DNA from: Frigidibacter sp. ROC022
GTDB lineage: Bacteria; Pseudomonadota; Alphaproteobacteria; Rhodobacterales; Rhodobacteraceae
Length of the DNA: 64,000 nt
Assembly (NCBI RefSeq): GCF_024723735.1
Contig: NZ_JANQDU010000004.1
Coordinates: forward strand, 124,001 to 188,000
Direction of reading: 5' to 3'
Below the pieces are notes generated by a model. It did no database searches. It saw nothing but the letters and a program-made list of their open reading frames with translations, and was not told the origin of the DNA. Made by a program: the position numbers and the translations under genes. Position 1 is the stretch's first letter; every line of letters starts with the position of its first letter. Below are positions 1-8,554 of this stretch, piece after piece.

Positions 1-3000
1 TGGCCTGCGCGTCGTTGCCAGGCGGGCAGGCGAGGATCTGGACACGTCCTTGCCCGACCGGGTCGAGTGACGCGAGCGCCCCGCCGGGATCGTCGTTCAA
101 CCGCGCCGGATCAACAGTGATTTCGTGCCCGGTCTTCATCCGCTCTGCTGACTCGGCGATCACCGCGTTGGCCGCCGAGACGATGTGGCCGGAGGAGCGG
201 TAGTTGTCGGTGAGGAAAACGGGCTTGGCGGAGTAATCCTCCTCGAACTGGCGGATGTAGCGGACAGACGCCCCGGCGAAAGCGTAGATGTTCTGGTCGT
301 CGTCGCCGACGGCAAACAGGCTGAGTCGCTGGTCAGGGTCATCAAGGCTGCGGCCAGCGACCGCCGCGATGAGCGCGTATTCTCCCGGGCCGACATCCTG
401 GTACTCGTCGACCAGGATCCAGCGGTAGCCCTGGATCAGGGTCTCTCGCAGGGCCTCGGCCTCTTGCTTGCTGAGCCCGTCGCCCCGGAGCAGTTGGACA
501 GCCTTCTTGAGCAAGTCGTCGAAATCCACCGTTTCGGTCCGCGCCCCGGCGAAGCTGGCACCGACAAGGCGCATGGCGAGGGCATGGACCGTCGACACGG
601 TGACAAAGGCTGCCTCATCGCCGATCAGGCGGCGCAGCCGTTCGCGGATCTCGGCGGCGGCATGGCGGTTGTAGGCCAGCACCAGGATGCCGCGCGGGTC
701 TTCGCGCCGGATCCGCACGAGGTAGGCGATGCGGTGGACCAACACCCGGGTCTTGCCGGACCCGGGGCCAGCGAGAACCAGCACGTTTGTCTGTTCGCGG
801 TCGTCGCGGACGATCTGTTCCTGCACGGGGTTGCCGAGAGAACCGACGATGGCCTTCCACGACGCGCCGGTGGCTTGCCTGCGGTACTCGGTGCCACGAC
901 CCGGAAGCCAGCGGCGCATGAAGGTCTCGTGGTCGAGCGCGAAATAGTCTTCAGCCAGCCGTTCCGCCTCTTCGATGCTGTCGAGGCCCTTCTCGGCATA
1001 GGTGGCCATGACATGCGTCTGGATGGTCTGCTCGGTGTAATGTTCTTCGAGTGGCGCGAAGTGCTGTACCGTGAAGTTGCCGCCCTTGCGGTTGAGCCGA
1101 ACGGTCAGCGCCTGCCGGAACACGCTGAGCCCGCGACCGAGGGTGACGACCTGTTGCTCATGCAGCCAGAGGAGGGCGCGGTCCATCAACCGGTTCGGAT
1201 CGTGGATCTTCGCGCGCAGCAAGGCGTCACCGGTGATTGCGGCGAGCAGGCTGCCCAACGTGGTCTCAACCTGGATGTCCTTGCCGCGCGTTCCCTTCTC
1301 CACCTTTCCGACCAGATGATCGAGAAGTCGCTGAGCGCCCTGGCGGCGGACCTGGGCGGTCTGGTCGACGACTGGCCAGGACCGTTGAAGGCGGACCATA
1401 AGGCTGCTGCGCGCCGACTTACGCACTGACAGGTTTCCGCGCCCGCCGTCCATGTCGCGCCCGTCCTGCGCCATGCCGCGGATGAGCGCCTCGACCAGAT
1501 CTGGGCGCACATCAGAGTGGCCGCGCTCGCGCAGCGCCTGGCTGGTCTGGGCGAGGTTGAGCGGCAAGGGCTCATTCGCATCCGCATCGGGCGCGAGTTC
1601 CCGCATCAGGGCGATCAGGTCGGCCTCGAGAGCGGCGGCCCGGTCGAACCTGTTTTGCGACGAGTTTTCGATGCCGACGTGCGCGAAGATGGTGATGTTG
1701 GTGTCGTCGTTGGCGATGCCGACGGCTTCAAGGTCAGTGAGCGCCTTGCGCAGCGCGGCCCCGGACAGCCCGCTGACACCGGCAAGCTCGTCGGTGCTGA
1801 TCCCCTCGTCGACTGGCGCGTTGATGATGTGACGCACGATGTTGAGGAGGCGCTGTTTCTGCTTGCCGGAGATGGCGGCCCTGTCGAGGATCCTTTCAGC
1901 CGCGGCCAGATCGGGCACCCGAAGCGAGGCCGGAAAGACCTGTACACGGTTCTCCTCGCGCGACAGCAACGTTGCCTCTTCCAGCCAGGCGACAGCTGTC
2001 TTCACGCGGGTGTCGTCGGTGTTGGTGTCGCGCTGGAAGTCGTAATCCCTCTCCTCGCGCACGATCTCGCCAGAGGTGGCGATGACTTCGCCGTCTTTTC
2101 GGGTGCGGGTGTCGATCCGGCGAAGGGCCTTGAGGATCGCGCCGATCTCGTGGCGGGCAAGGCGCGAGCGGGCCGAGAGGCCGAACTGCCTGTCGACGTC
2201 TTCCTCGTTGTACAGCAGCACGCAATTTGCCGGTTGCCGGTCACGCCCGGCGCGGCCGGCCTCTTGCAGGTAGTTCTCGAGTGAGCCGGGCACGTCACCG
2301 TGTACGACCAGCCGGATATCGGGCTTGTCGATCCCCATCCCGAAGGCGTTGGTCGCAGCGATGACACGGATCTCGCCAACGCGGAACTGCTCCTGGATCT
2401 CACGTTTTTCTTCCGGGTCCAGCCCGGCGTGGTAGCGTTCCGCCGCGAGCCCTTGTTGCTTGAGAAATTCGGCCACGCGCTCGGTCGCGCTGCGGGTTGC
2501 GCAATAGACGATCGCGCCGGAGACGCCTTCGGGCGGTAGGGAGCTCTGGATCGTGTCGAGGATGTCGCTCAGCTTGGTCGTGCGCTGTGTGGGTCTAACT
2601 TCAAAGCTGAGGTTGGTGCGGGTCGAACCGCCGTCGAGCAGGACAAGATCGTGGCCGACGCGGGCTTTGAAGTGGTCTCGAATGTCCTGGACGACTTCGG
2701 GTTTCGCGGTGGCCGTGAGGCAGAGCACCGGGGCCGGGTCATCGCCCGAGCTCTCCTTGATGAACCGGCTCACGTAACGGTAGTCGGGGCGGAAATCGTG
2801 ACCCCATTTTGAAATGCAATGCGCCTCGTCGAGTACCCAAAGACCGACTTCACGTTGCTTCAATGCGGAGCGGACCGAGATACTGCGGAGTTGCTCAGGC
2901 GAGATCAGCAGGATCGCCGCGTCGCCCATCCGCACCTTTTCGAGGGCGTCGTGGCGCTCGGGGAGCGACAACAGCCCGTTGACCGTGACGGCGGAAGAGA

Positions 3001-4120
3001 TCCCGGCGCGCGCGAGGCCCTGTACCTGGTCGGCCATCAGAGCAACCAGCGGCGAGATGACAACAGTCAGCGCACCTGTCTTGTCGTAGCGCGATAGTGC
3101 CGGGATCTGGTAGCAGAGCGATTTGCCTGTGCCGGTGGGCAGGATGCCAAGAACGCTGTTGCCGGCCATTGCCTCCGCAACGATCCGCTCCTGCAAGGGG
3201 CGTCCAAGTTCATCAGCGGGTTCAGGCCGGAAGTTCTCGAAGCCGAACCAGCGTTCGAGCGCGGCCCGCGGGTCGTTCTGCTCGCGGCACCAGGCGCAGG
3301 CGGGGGCGTTGCAGCTGTGTTCGCGCAGACGGCGCACGATCCGGGCCGCCTCGGGAAACTGCATCCGCACCCAAGGCGGCATGACCGAGTCCCCACCAGA
3401 GACGGAGATCCAGGACAGCGCGTAGGCCAGCGGCCACCCCTTATTAGGGCTGCGGATATCCTCGAGCAATTCATCGAGCAATTCATCGAGCTGGTTCATG
3501 CAGGCCTGCCCGGCAAGCATTCGGCGGATGGCGGCGCGGGCTTCGATCTCTGACGGTGCGCCGGTGCCGCGAATTTGGTGGAAAACCGTGTGAAACCCAC
3601 CTGTTCGTGGCCCTCGGGTCGCAAGGAAATGGTAGGCGGTGAGCGTGTCGGGCGTGGTGGCGTTCAGGCGCGCCAAGGCCGCGATCTGATCTTCCAGAAC
3701 CTCGAACACCAGTCGCGCGTCCTGCTCTGGATCGTTGACGTGGCCCGACTGGAGCCGCCCGTCGTGGTAGTGTTTGACGAGGTGATGGTAAGGGTTGCGC
3801 GGGAAGGCGAGGGGGTTGAGCCAGAGTGTGTCGATCGGGGCTTCTGCGAGCGCCGCCAACCGCGGCGATGCGGCGGCAAGATGAGGTAGATCGTGGCGCA
3901 GGATGTTGTGCCCGATGACGTGGTCGAAGTTGCGGCAGAAAGTGTCGAGCCGCGACAAGGCGGAGCTGATGTCTCGGGTGGCGTGGATCGGCGGCATGGC
4001 CGCGTCACGCGCAACGGCGGCAAGCGCGAAAATGCGCGCGGCCTTCGGATCGACCTCGAGGTCGACCGAAACACAGCGGGCCAGAATGTCGGCCCTCAAT
4101 CCACTCGCGTTTGCGAACAT
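1..4120 (-). CDS. DnaQ-like exonuclease / RecQ / UvrD fusion helicase (3' part cut by window edge)
   Basis: One open frame runs from an ATG at 4120 to the left edge (about 1,373 residues, no stop reached). Residues 1-150 look like a DEDDh exonuclease: DLE at about 20-22 (Exo I), GHNILRHD near 70 (Exo II) and NDPEQDA near 134 (Exo III), where the usual His is Asn. A short Cys cluster (CNAPACAWC) lies near 270. A RecQ-type SF2 helicase follows: GTGKS near 335, DEAHC near 427, QEAGRAGRD near 617. After a winged-helix-like middle, a UvrD SF1 helicase begins: GPGSGKT near 1120, DEYQD near 1240, GDDDQNIYAFAG near 1275. It probably acts in DNA end processing or recombination, conceivably in defence; that role is inference. 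A GTG at 4126 is an alternative start; no strong ribosome binding site separates them. Confidence 0.88.
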   Translation of the reverse strand, partial: MFANASGLRADILARCVSVDLEVDPKAARIFALAAVARDAAMPPIHATRDISSALSRLDTFCRNFDHVIGHNILRHDLPHLAAASPRLAALAEAPIDTLWLNPLAFPRNPYHHLVKHYHDGRLQSGHVNDPEQDARLVFEVLEDQIAALARLNATTPDTLTAYHFLATRGPRTGGFHTVFHQIRGTGAPSEIEARAAIRRMLAGQACMNQLDELLDELLEDIRSPNKGWPLAYALSWISVSGGDSVMPPWVRMQFPEAARIVRRLREHSCNAPACAWCREQNDPRAALERWFGFENFRPEPADELGRPLQERIVAEAMAGNSVLGILPTGTGKSLCYQIPALSRYDKTGALTVVISPLVALMADQVQGLARAGISSAVTVNGLLSLPERHDALEKVRMGDAAILLISPEQLRSISVRSALKQREVGLWVLDEAHCISKWGHDFRPDYRYVSRFIKESSGDDPAPVLCLTATAKPEVVQDIRDHFKARVGHDLVLLDGGSTRTNLSFEVRPTQRTTKLSDILDTIQSSLPPEGVSGAIVYCATRSATERVAEFLKQQGLAAERYHAGLDPEEKREIQEQFRVGEIRVIAATNAFGMGIDKPDIRLVVHGDVPGSLENYLQEAGRAGRDRQPANCVLLYNEEDVDRQFGLSARSRLARHEIGAILKALRRIDTRTRKDGEVIATSGEIVREERDYDFQRDTNTDDTRVKTAVAWLEEATLLSREENRVQVFPASLRVPDLAAAERILDRAAISGKQKQRLLNIVRHIINAPVDEGISTDELAGVSGLSGAALRKALTDLEAVGIANDDTNITIFAHVGIENSSQNRFDRAAALEADLIALMRELAPDADANEPLPLNLAQTSQALRERGHSDVRPDLVEALIRGMAQDGRDMDGGRGNLSVRKSARSSLMVRLQRSWPVVDQTAQVRRQGAQRLLDHLVGKVEKGTRGKDIQVETTLGSLLAAITGDALLRAKIHDPNRLMDRALLWLHEQQVVTLGRGLSVFRQALTVRLNRKGGNFTVQHFAPLEEHYTEQTIQTHVMATYAEKGLDSIEEAERLAEDYFALDHETFMRRWLPGRGTEYRRQATGASWKAIVGSLGNPVQEQIVRDDREQTNVLVLAGPGSGKTRVLVHRIAYLVRIRREDPRGILVLAYNRHAAAEIRERLRRLIGDEAAFVTVSTVHALAMRLVGASFAGARTETVDFDDLLKKAVQLLRGDGLSKQEAEALRETLIQGYRWILVDEYQDVGPGEYALIAAVAGRSLDDPDQRLSLFAVGDDDQNIYAFAGASVRYIRQFEEDYSAKPVFLTDNYRSSGHIVSAANAVIAESAERMKTGHEITVDPARLNDDPGGALASLDPVGQGRVQILACPPGNDAQA
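3463..3486. repeat. 12-bp tandem duplication inside the helicase gene
   Basis: CGAGCAATTCAT occurs twice head to tail. It is in frame and gives a repeated Asp-Glu-Leu-Leu segment in the linker between the exonuclease domain and the RecQ domain, around residue 215. It is probably a small replication-slippage duplication and does not break the frame. Confidence 0.85.
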
Positions 4121-4550
4121 TCCCACGGTTTCAACTGCCTTTGTTAATGTTTCGGATAAAACCCCTTTGTGGCAAGGAAAAGGAAAGCGTTTGACCAGAC
4201 AGCTACCAACAGGCTCGCGCGAAAAAATCTGCCCTTTTCCCAAACCTGTGTTGACAGGCGTGCTGTGCATTTTCGTTAGACATGGCGCCGTGTAAGCTAT
4301 TGATCGTCAAAGGGAGGGATTTGTCTAAGATCCACGCAACCCATTGAAGAGTAAAAGGGGCACCGATCCTCCCCTGCGCGCCATTTGCTTTCCAGTAAAT
4401 TCAGTTCGTTGGTCGGCATGATGTCGGCAATCTCGGTTGGTCGGCTTCGCAGCCGGGCCCCGTGGCTGCCTCTGGTGCCTCTGTCGGTTGCGCGGGCCGG
4501 CGCGGGGCACTCCATGCCGGTCAGCGTCTGCGTATTCTCCTCCGTAGGCC
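4121..4550. other. Intergenic gap between helicase and glycosyltransferase genes
   Basis: About 430 bases without a convincing gene. It is visibly less GC-rich near 4130-4280 than its flanks. A plus-strand TTGACA at 4251-4256 followed 18 bases later by GTTAGA has promoter shape but faces no recognisable gene. A minus-strand reading frame of 40 residues (4297-4419) is listed separately. I see no tRNA fold or terminator with a T-run. Confidence 0.5.
4297..4419 (-). CDS. Possible small ORF, 40 residues, unknown
   Basis: An ATG at 4419 opens a 40-residue frame with a protein-like mixed composition (begins MPTNELNLLE, two cysteines in the C-terminal half, ends in PPFDDQ). It belongs to a longer open frame whose upstream part looks like non-coding arginine/proline-rich translation. 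There is no good Shine-Dalgarno sequence ahead of the ATG. It could be a genuine small gene, a remnant, or chance. Confidence 0.18.
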   Translation of the reverse strand: MPTNELNLLESKWRAGEDRCPFYSSMGCVDLRQIPPFDDQ

Positions 4551-5537
4551 CTATTCCGGAGTTGGGTGCAGGATTGTCGGGCCGCTCGGCCTGTCTCCCA
4601 GCTTGCGAAGGCGCCAGACGCGGAACGGATTGGACCACAGGCTCCCGAGCCAGAGGGGAAAGCGCGCCTTCAGGGTCAGCGCCGGTACGCCTTCGGCTCC
4701 TTGGTCCAGAGACGCGACATCCAGTCGCCGCCGCATATGTGCCGCCAGGACGGCAAAGCCCGACCGTTTCGAGTTCAGCGTATCGACCATGACCAGCCGC
4801 GCCGCCGTTGCCATCAGGTAGAGGTCGGTCAGCATTTCGGCATTGCGCTCGCTCACCCGCGTGCCGCCGGAATAGTGAAGCGGGCTGTTGTCGCTGCTGC
4901 GGGCGGTGTCCGTGGTGGTCCAGTCGAACTCGGGGCCATGGGTTTTGGCAAAATACCCGATGGGGATCTGACTGTCGGAACAGATCAGGAGCCGCCAGCC
5001 GCGCATCCGGCGGGCGATCAGTCTGAAGGCAGTGCGAAAATCCGTCTGATAGTCGGTATGTCGAATGTGCACCGCCGCGTAGCGACCGCCGATGGCCCTG
5101 CGGGCGCCAAGGATGCGGTCGACCAGTGCCGGCTTCAGTCGCAGCCGCGCGAGGAATGCGACCCCCAGTTCGCCGCCTCCATGCGCGTAGTGCAGAAGGA
5201 TCGGCGCGTCCTGCGGCTGGCCTTCGTCATAGCGAAGGTCGAGATCACCTTCGGGCAATTGCCAGACCGTCTCGGTGTCCCCGTGGGTTGCGGTGATCCT
5301 GCCATGTGCCGTCGCAACGGTTCCGGACCAGTCCCGGAGCGCGACGATCCGCTGTCCTGGTGCGAGGTCGAAATACTCGAAGAGGTCGTCCTCAAGCCCC
5401 GACTGCCGGGTATCGACAACAAGAAGCCTTCCGGACCGCTCGGCGGCGCGGACGCAAAGCTCCAGCTGGCACAGCATGTCGTTGAAGCCGCCGCGCGGCA
5501 TTGCCAGAAGTACCTGGTCCGATTCGTCTTCCGCCAT
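4551..5537 (-). CDS. NodZ/FUT8-like fucosyltransferase family protein
   Basis: The protein opens with MPRGGFNDMLCQ, a glycine-rich nucleotide-sugar entry loop as in GT23-type enzymes, has HIRHTDY mid-protein (the HxRxTD motif of alpha-1,6-fucosyltransferases such as NodZ and FUT8), and a C-terminal segment with LYLMATAARLVMVDTLNSK resembling the third conserved block. No signal peptide or membrane span is visible, so a cytoplasmic enzyme acting on a glycan or lipid-linked acceptor is likely. No other glycan genes adjoin it. The start is uncertain: ATGs at 5606, 5537 and 5501 are all in frame; I chose the middle one, which leaves the first motif near the N-terminus. Donor and acceptor cannot be read from sequence. 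Confidence 0.6.
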   Translation of the reverse strand: MAEDESDQVLLAMPRGGFNDMLCQLELCVRAAERSGRLLVVDTRQSGLEDDLFEYFDLAPGQRIVALRDWSGTVATAHGRITATHGDTETVWQLPEGDLDLRYDEGQPQDAPILLHYAHGGGELGVAFLARLRLKPALVDRILGARRAIGGRYAAVHIRHTDYQTDFRTAFRLIARRMRGWRLLICSDSQIPIGYFAKTHGPEFDWTTTDTARSSDNSPLHYSGGTRVSERNAEMLTDLYLMATAARLVMVDTLNSKRSGFAVLAAHMRRRLDVASLDQGAEGVPALTLKARFPLWLGSLWSNPFRVWRLRKLGDRPSGPTILHPTPE

Positions 5538-5887
5538 GCCACATGCCAAACAGGGAAATGATGAGTACCGATACGCAAGCCCGAAGCGTATGGTCTGGCC
5601 CGCCATTCCTCAACCGCTATTCCCCTGAAGGCTTGTGCCGGTGGCCGGATCGCAAGGTGCTGCGCGCGGCCAAGGTGTCGGCCGTCAGCGGTGCGGGGGC
5701 TTGGCCGGGATGGTCGGGAAGCCATCTGCAATTGGAACGAAGCCAATGTCGGGCTGTTGCCAACGGGATGGAACCGTCAGGTGGGATCGAGGCTGGCAGC
5801 GGCGAGCAGAAGAAGGTCGTCGATGATTTGACCCCGGAGCGCGAGATGCCCAGGTTCGTCAGGTCTCGGGCCTGTGCTCTTTCCGCC

Positions 5888-7177
5888 CTATCCGGTGATG
5901 AAGGGGATCGGCAGGCCGAAGACATCCGCCAGCAGGACGAAGTTCAGCGCCAGGACGACAACGGCACCGATGCCGGCAAGGGTGCGGATCAACGGTCCGG
6001 TGGCAAAGGCGCCCATGATGTCCTTGCGGGCGGAGAAGATGATCAGAGCGATCATCGGCACTGGCAGTGCGATCGACAGCACCACCTGACTCATCACCAG
6101 AGCCTGCGTGGCGTTCACGCCCATGCCGACCACCGCGAAGGCGGGAATCATGGTGACCAGGCGGCGGACCCAGACCGGGATGCTGAAATGCAGGAAACCC
6201 TGCATGATCATCTGGCCTGCCATGGTTCCGACGACGGAACTGGAGATGCCGGAAAAGATCAGCGACAGCAGAAACATGCTTGCGGCCGCAGCGCCAAGCA
6301 GCGGGGTCAGGGTATGATAGGCGGTCTCGATCTCGGCGACGTCGGAATGGCCTTGGTGAAAGGCGCTGGCCGCCATGACCACCATGGCGATATTGACCAT
6401 GCCCGCCACCGCCAGCGCCAGGACCACCTCGATGTTCGAGTAACGCAAAACCTTGCGGCGGTCGGAATCGTTGCGCGGTTCGGCACGCGCCTGCATGAGC
6501 CCCGAGTGCAGATAGATCGCATGCGGCATGACGGTGGCGCCGATGATGCCGACGGCGATGGTCAGGGCCAGGGTATCGGGCAGTACCGGCTGCATCATGC
6601 CCAGGCCGACCGAGGCCCAGTCCACCGGGGCGATGATCAGCTCGGCCAGGTAGCAGAGCCCGATCACCCCGACCATCGCGCTGATGATCAGCTCCATCGG
6701 GCGGAAGCCGTAGCGCTCGAAGATCAGGATCGCATAGGTCACGATGGCGGTGATCACCATGCCGACGAACAACGGCAGGCCGAACAGCAGCGCCAGCCCA
6801 ATGGCGCCGCCCAGGAACTCGGCCAGGTCGGTGGCCATCGCCGCCACTTCGCTGATGACCCACATGATCCAGACCACCGGTTTCGGGAAGTTGTCGCGCG
6901 ACAGTTCGGCCAGGTTCTTGCCGGTGACGATGCCCAGCCGGGCCGACAGCGCCTGGAACAGCATGGCGATCAGGTTGGCCAGAAGCACCACCCACAGCAG
7001 GCTATAGCCATAGCCTGCTCCGGCCTGGATGTTCGTGGCATAGTTGCCGGGGTCCATGTAGGCGACCGAGGCAATGATTGCCGGGCCGGCGAACAGGAGC
7101 TTGCTTCGCCAACTGCGGTTCTTGCCGCTGAGAACGGCACTGATACCGCCACGGGTTGTTTCTGTGAGATTGGACAT
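5888..7177 (-). CDS. mntH: Mn2+/H+ symporter of the NRAMP family
   Basis: A 429-residue polytopic membrane protein. The first helix carries DPGN (in AYMDPGNYATNIQAG) and helix 6 carries MPH (in VMPHAIYLHS), the metal-binding motifs of NRAMP transporters; about 11 membrane segments are apparent. It imports Mn2+ (and to a lesser degree Fe2+) using the proton gradient. It is transcribed divergently from an MntR-type regulator at 7333, and a putative MntR box overlaps its promoter, which supports the Mn2+ assignment over Fe2+. The 280 bases downstream of the stop hold no recognisable feature. Confidence 0.95.
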   Translation of the reverse strand: MSNLTETTRGGISAVLSGKNRSWRSKLLFAGPAIIASVAYMDPGNYATNIQAGAGYGYSLLWVVLLANLIAMLFQALSARLGIVTGKNLAELSRDNFPKPVVWIMWVISEVAAMATDLAEFLGGAIGLALLFGLPLFVGMVITAIVTYAILIFERYGFRPMELIISAMVGVIGLCYLAELIIAPVDWASVGLGMMQPVLPDTLALTIAVGIIGATVMPHAIYLHSGLMQARAEPRNDSDRRKVLRYSNIEVVLALAVAGMVNIAMVVMAASAFHQGHSDVAEIETAYHTLTPLLGAAAASMFLLSLIFSGISSSVVGTMAGQMIMQGFLHFSIPVWVRRLVTMIPAFAVVGMGVNATQALVMSQVVLSIALPVPMIALIIFSARKDIMGAFATGPLIRTLAGIGAVVVLALNFVLLADVFGLPIPFITG

Positions 7178-7202
7178 GGGTCTTTCCAGGAGCTTCGGCG
7201 TG

Positions 7203-7231
7203 AAAGATAGCCAGTGCTATACCTTCTGCAA
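7203..7231 (-). promoter_or_regulatory. mntH promoter with candidate MntR box
   Basis: On the minus strand TTGCAG (7231-7226) and TATCTT (7209-7204) are separated by 16 bases, placing a promoter 27-50 bases ahead of the mntH ATG. The inverted repeat ATAGC-CAGT-GCTAT (7207-7220) covers the spacer and the edge of the -10. Its half-sites and 4-base spacing match the E. coli MntR operator core (ATAGC-N4-GCTAT) as I remember it, so Mn-loaded MntR would block the promoter. Confidence 0.6.
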
Positions 7232-7332
7232 GGGTAAATCTGTAATTCCCTTGTCTTGTGACGGGATTCCTGGTGGCGAAGAAGTTGAGCCTTGGCTATA
7301 AAGTCTTCCTGACACATTCGGGTAACCTGAAC

Positions 7333-7761
7333 ATGCCGACCTCGCCGACGCCTCTCCAAGACCAGGCCGATCGCTTCGCGCGTGCGCGTGAGGCGCAATC
7401 GGTCGCCTTGCTCGAAGATTATGTGGAGCTGATCGGCGATCTTCATGCCGAACTTGGCGAGGCGCGCGTGGCCGATATCGCGCAGCGGATGGGTGTCGCC
7501 CAGCCGACCGCCACCAAGGCGATCGCGCGCCTGAAGCGGGAAGGGCTGGCGACGTCGCGTCCCTATCGCGGGGTCTTCCTGACCGAAGACGGCTCGGCCA
7601 TGGCCGACCGTGTCCGGTCGCGGCACCGCACGATCGTCGCCTTTCTGATCGCGGTCGGGGTCCCCGAAGACGTGGCCGAGACCGACGCCGAAGGGATCGA
7701 GCATCACGTCTCCGGCCATACGCTCAAGGCCTTTGAACGTTTTCTTGCACAGCGGGACTGA
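7333..7761 (+). CDS. mntR: Manganese-responsive regulator, DtxR/MntR family
   Basis: From the ATG at 7333 the product is 142 residues, the usual length of MntR. It has an N-terminal winged helix (VADIAQRMGVAQPTATKAIARLKREGL, residues about 42-70 as a recognisable helix-turn-helix) and a C-terminal dimerisation/metal domain with HRTIVAFL and EGIEHHVS, which supplies the conserved His/Glu ligands. There is no SH3 domain, as in MntR rather than DtxR. It is divergent from mntH and probably represses it when Mn2+ is sufficient. A frame extension upstream to a GTG at 7258 exists but adds no conserved sequence. Confidence 0.9.
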   Translation: MPTSPTPLQDQADRFARAREAQSVALLEDYVELIGDLHAELGEARVADIAQRMGVAQPTATKAIARLKREGLATSRPYRGVFLTEDGSAMADRVRSRHRTIVAFLIAVGVPEDVAETDAEGIEHHVSGHTLKAFERFLAQRD

Positions 7762-7848
7762 GCGCGGGCGGGCCGGACCGGCGAAGGGCTGCGGCGTCCG
7801 TCGCACGGTCGGGCCGATGCGAGACTCAATGCGGAATAAGCGGACGGC

Positions 7849-8553
7849 TCAGCTGAATGCGGCTGTCAGCGCGATCTCGACCATATCGCCAAAGCTCTTT
7901 TCGCGCTGGTCCGAGGGCAGGGCCTCATGTGTTTGCAGATGGTCCGAGACCGTCAGCACCGCCAGTGCCCGCACGCCATGGCGCAGGGCCAGCGTGTAGA
8001 GCTCCGCCGCCTCCATCTCGACACCAAGGATGCCGTGCCTTGTCATCTGTTCGGTCAGATCAGGCCGTTCGTCGTAAAATGTATCCGACGAATAAATTCC
8101 GCCGACATGAATTGGCACCGCTTTGGCCCGCGCCGCCCGTTCGGCAGCGGCCAACAGTTGCCAATTCGCGGATGGGGCAAAATTGACCTCGCGGAAAATT
8201 GTGGCGGACGGAGAGGAAACCGTACTCGCCGTCATTGCGAGAATAACGTCGCGGAGTTTTACCTCTGGTTGCATTCCGCCACAGGAGCCGATCCGGATCA
8301 GCGTCCGCGCCCCATAGTCCCGAATCAGTTCATTCACATAAATCGAGAGTGAGGGCATCCCCATTCCCGAACCCTGAATGGTAACCCGATTCCCGTTCCA
8401 GGCGCCGGTAAAGCCGAGCATTCCCCGCGTTTCGTTCACGCAGGTCGCATCCGTCAGGAAGGTCTCGGCCGCCCATTTCGCGCGATAGGGGTCGCCGGGC
8501 AACAACACCGTTTCGGCGATTTCACCCGGCTTGGCCCCGATATGGACGGTCAT
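7849..8553 (-). CDS. deoD: Purine-nucleoside phosphorylase, DeoD type
   Basis: A 234-residue protein that aligns end to end with the hexameric DeoD family: [11 protein letters not shown] near the start (phosphate site), [32 protein letters not shown] (ribose-binding Glu) and TVSDHL with the catalytic Asp. It cleaves purine (deoxy)nucleosides with phosphate to base and (deoxy)ribose-1-phosphate. Its ATG lies one base past the stop of the upstream H-NS-like gene, so the two are probably co-transcribed. A second, unrelated trimeric-type PNP is encoded at 44107-44910. Confidence 0.95.
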   Translation of the reverse strand: MTVHIGAKPGEIAETVLLPGDPYRAKWAAETFLTDATCVNETRGMLGFTGAWNGNRVTIQGSGMGMPSLSIYVNELIRDYGARTLIRIGSCGGMQPEVKLRDVILAMTASTVSSPSATIFREVNFAPSANWQLLAAAERAARAKAVPIHVGGIYSSDTFYDERPDLTEQMTRHGILGVEMEAAELYTLALRHGVRALAVLTVSDHLQTHEALPSDQREKSFGDMVEIALTAAFS

Positions 8554-8554
8554 C

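Noticed and set aside
185-2284. Plus-strand open frames of 414 and 255 residues (185-1429 and 1517-2284)
   Set aside because: They are antisense to the helicase frame, which carries clear RecQ and UvrD motifs; their translations have no domain logic.
4251-4280. TTGACA-N18-GTTAGA promoter shape on the plus strand
   Set aside because: No plus-strand gene or structured RNA follows within the gap, so I do not call it a promoter.
5501-7210. Plus-strand open frame of 569 residues opposite mntH
   Set aside because: His/Asp/Gln-rich translation of the complement of a GC-rich membrane-protein gene; mntH motifs decide the strand.
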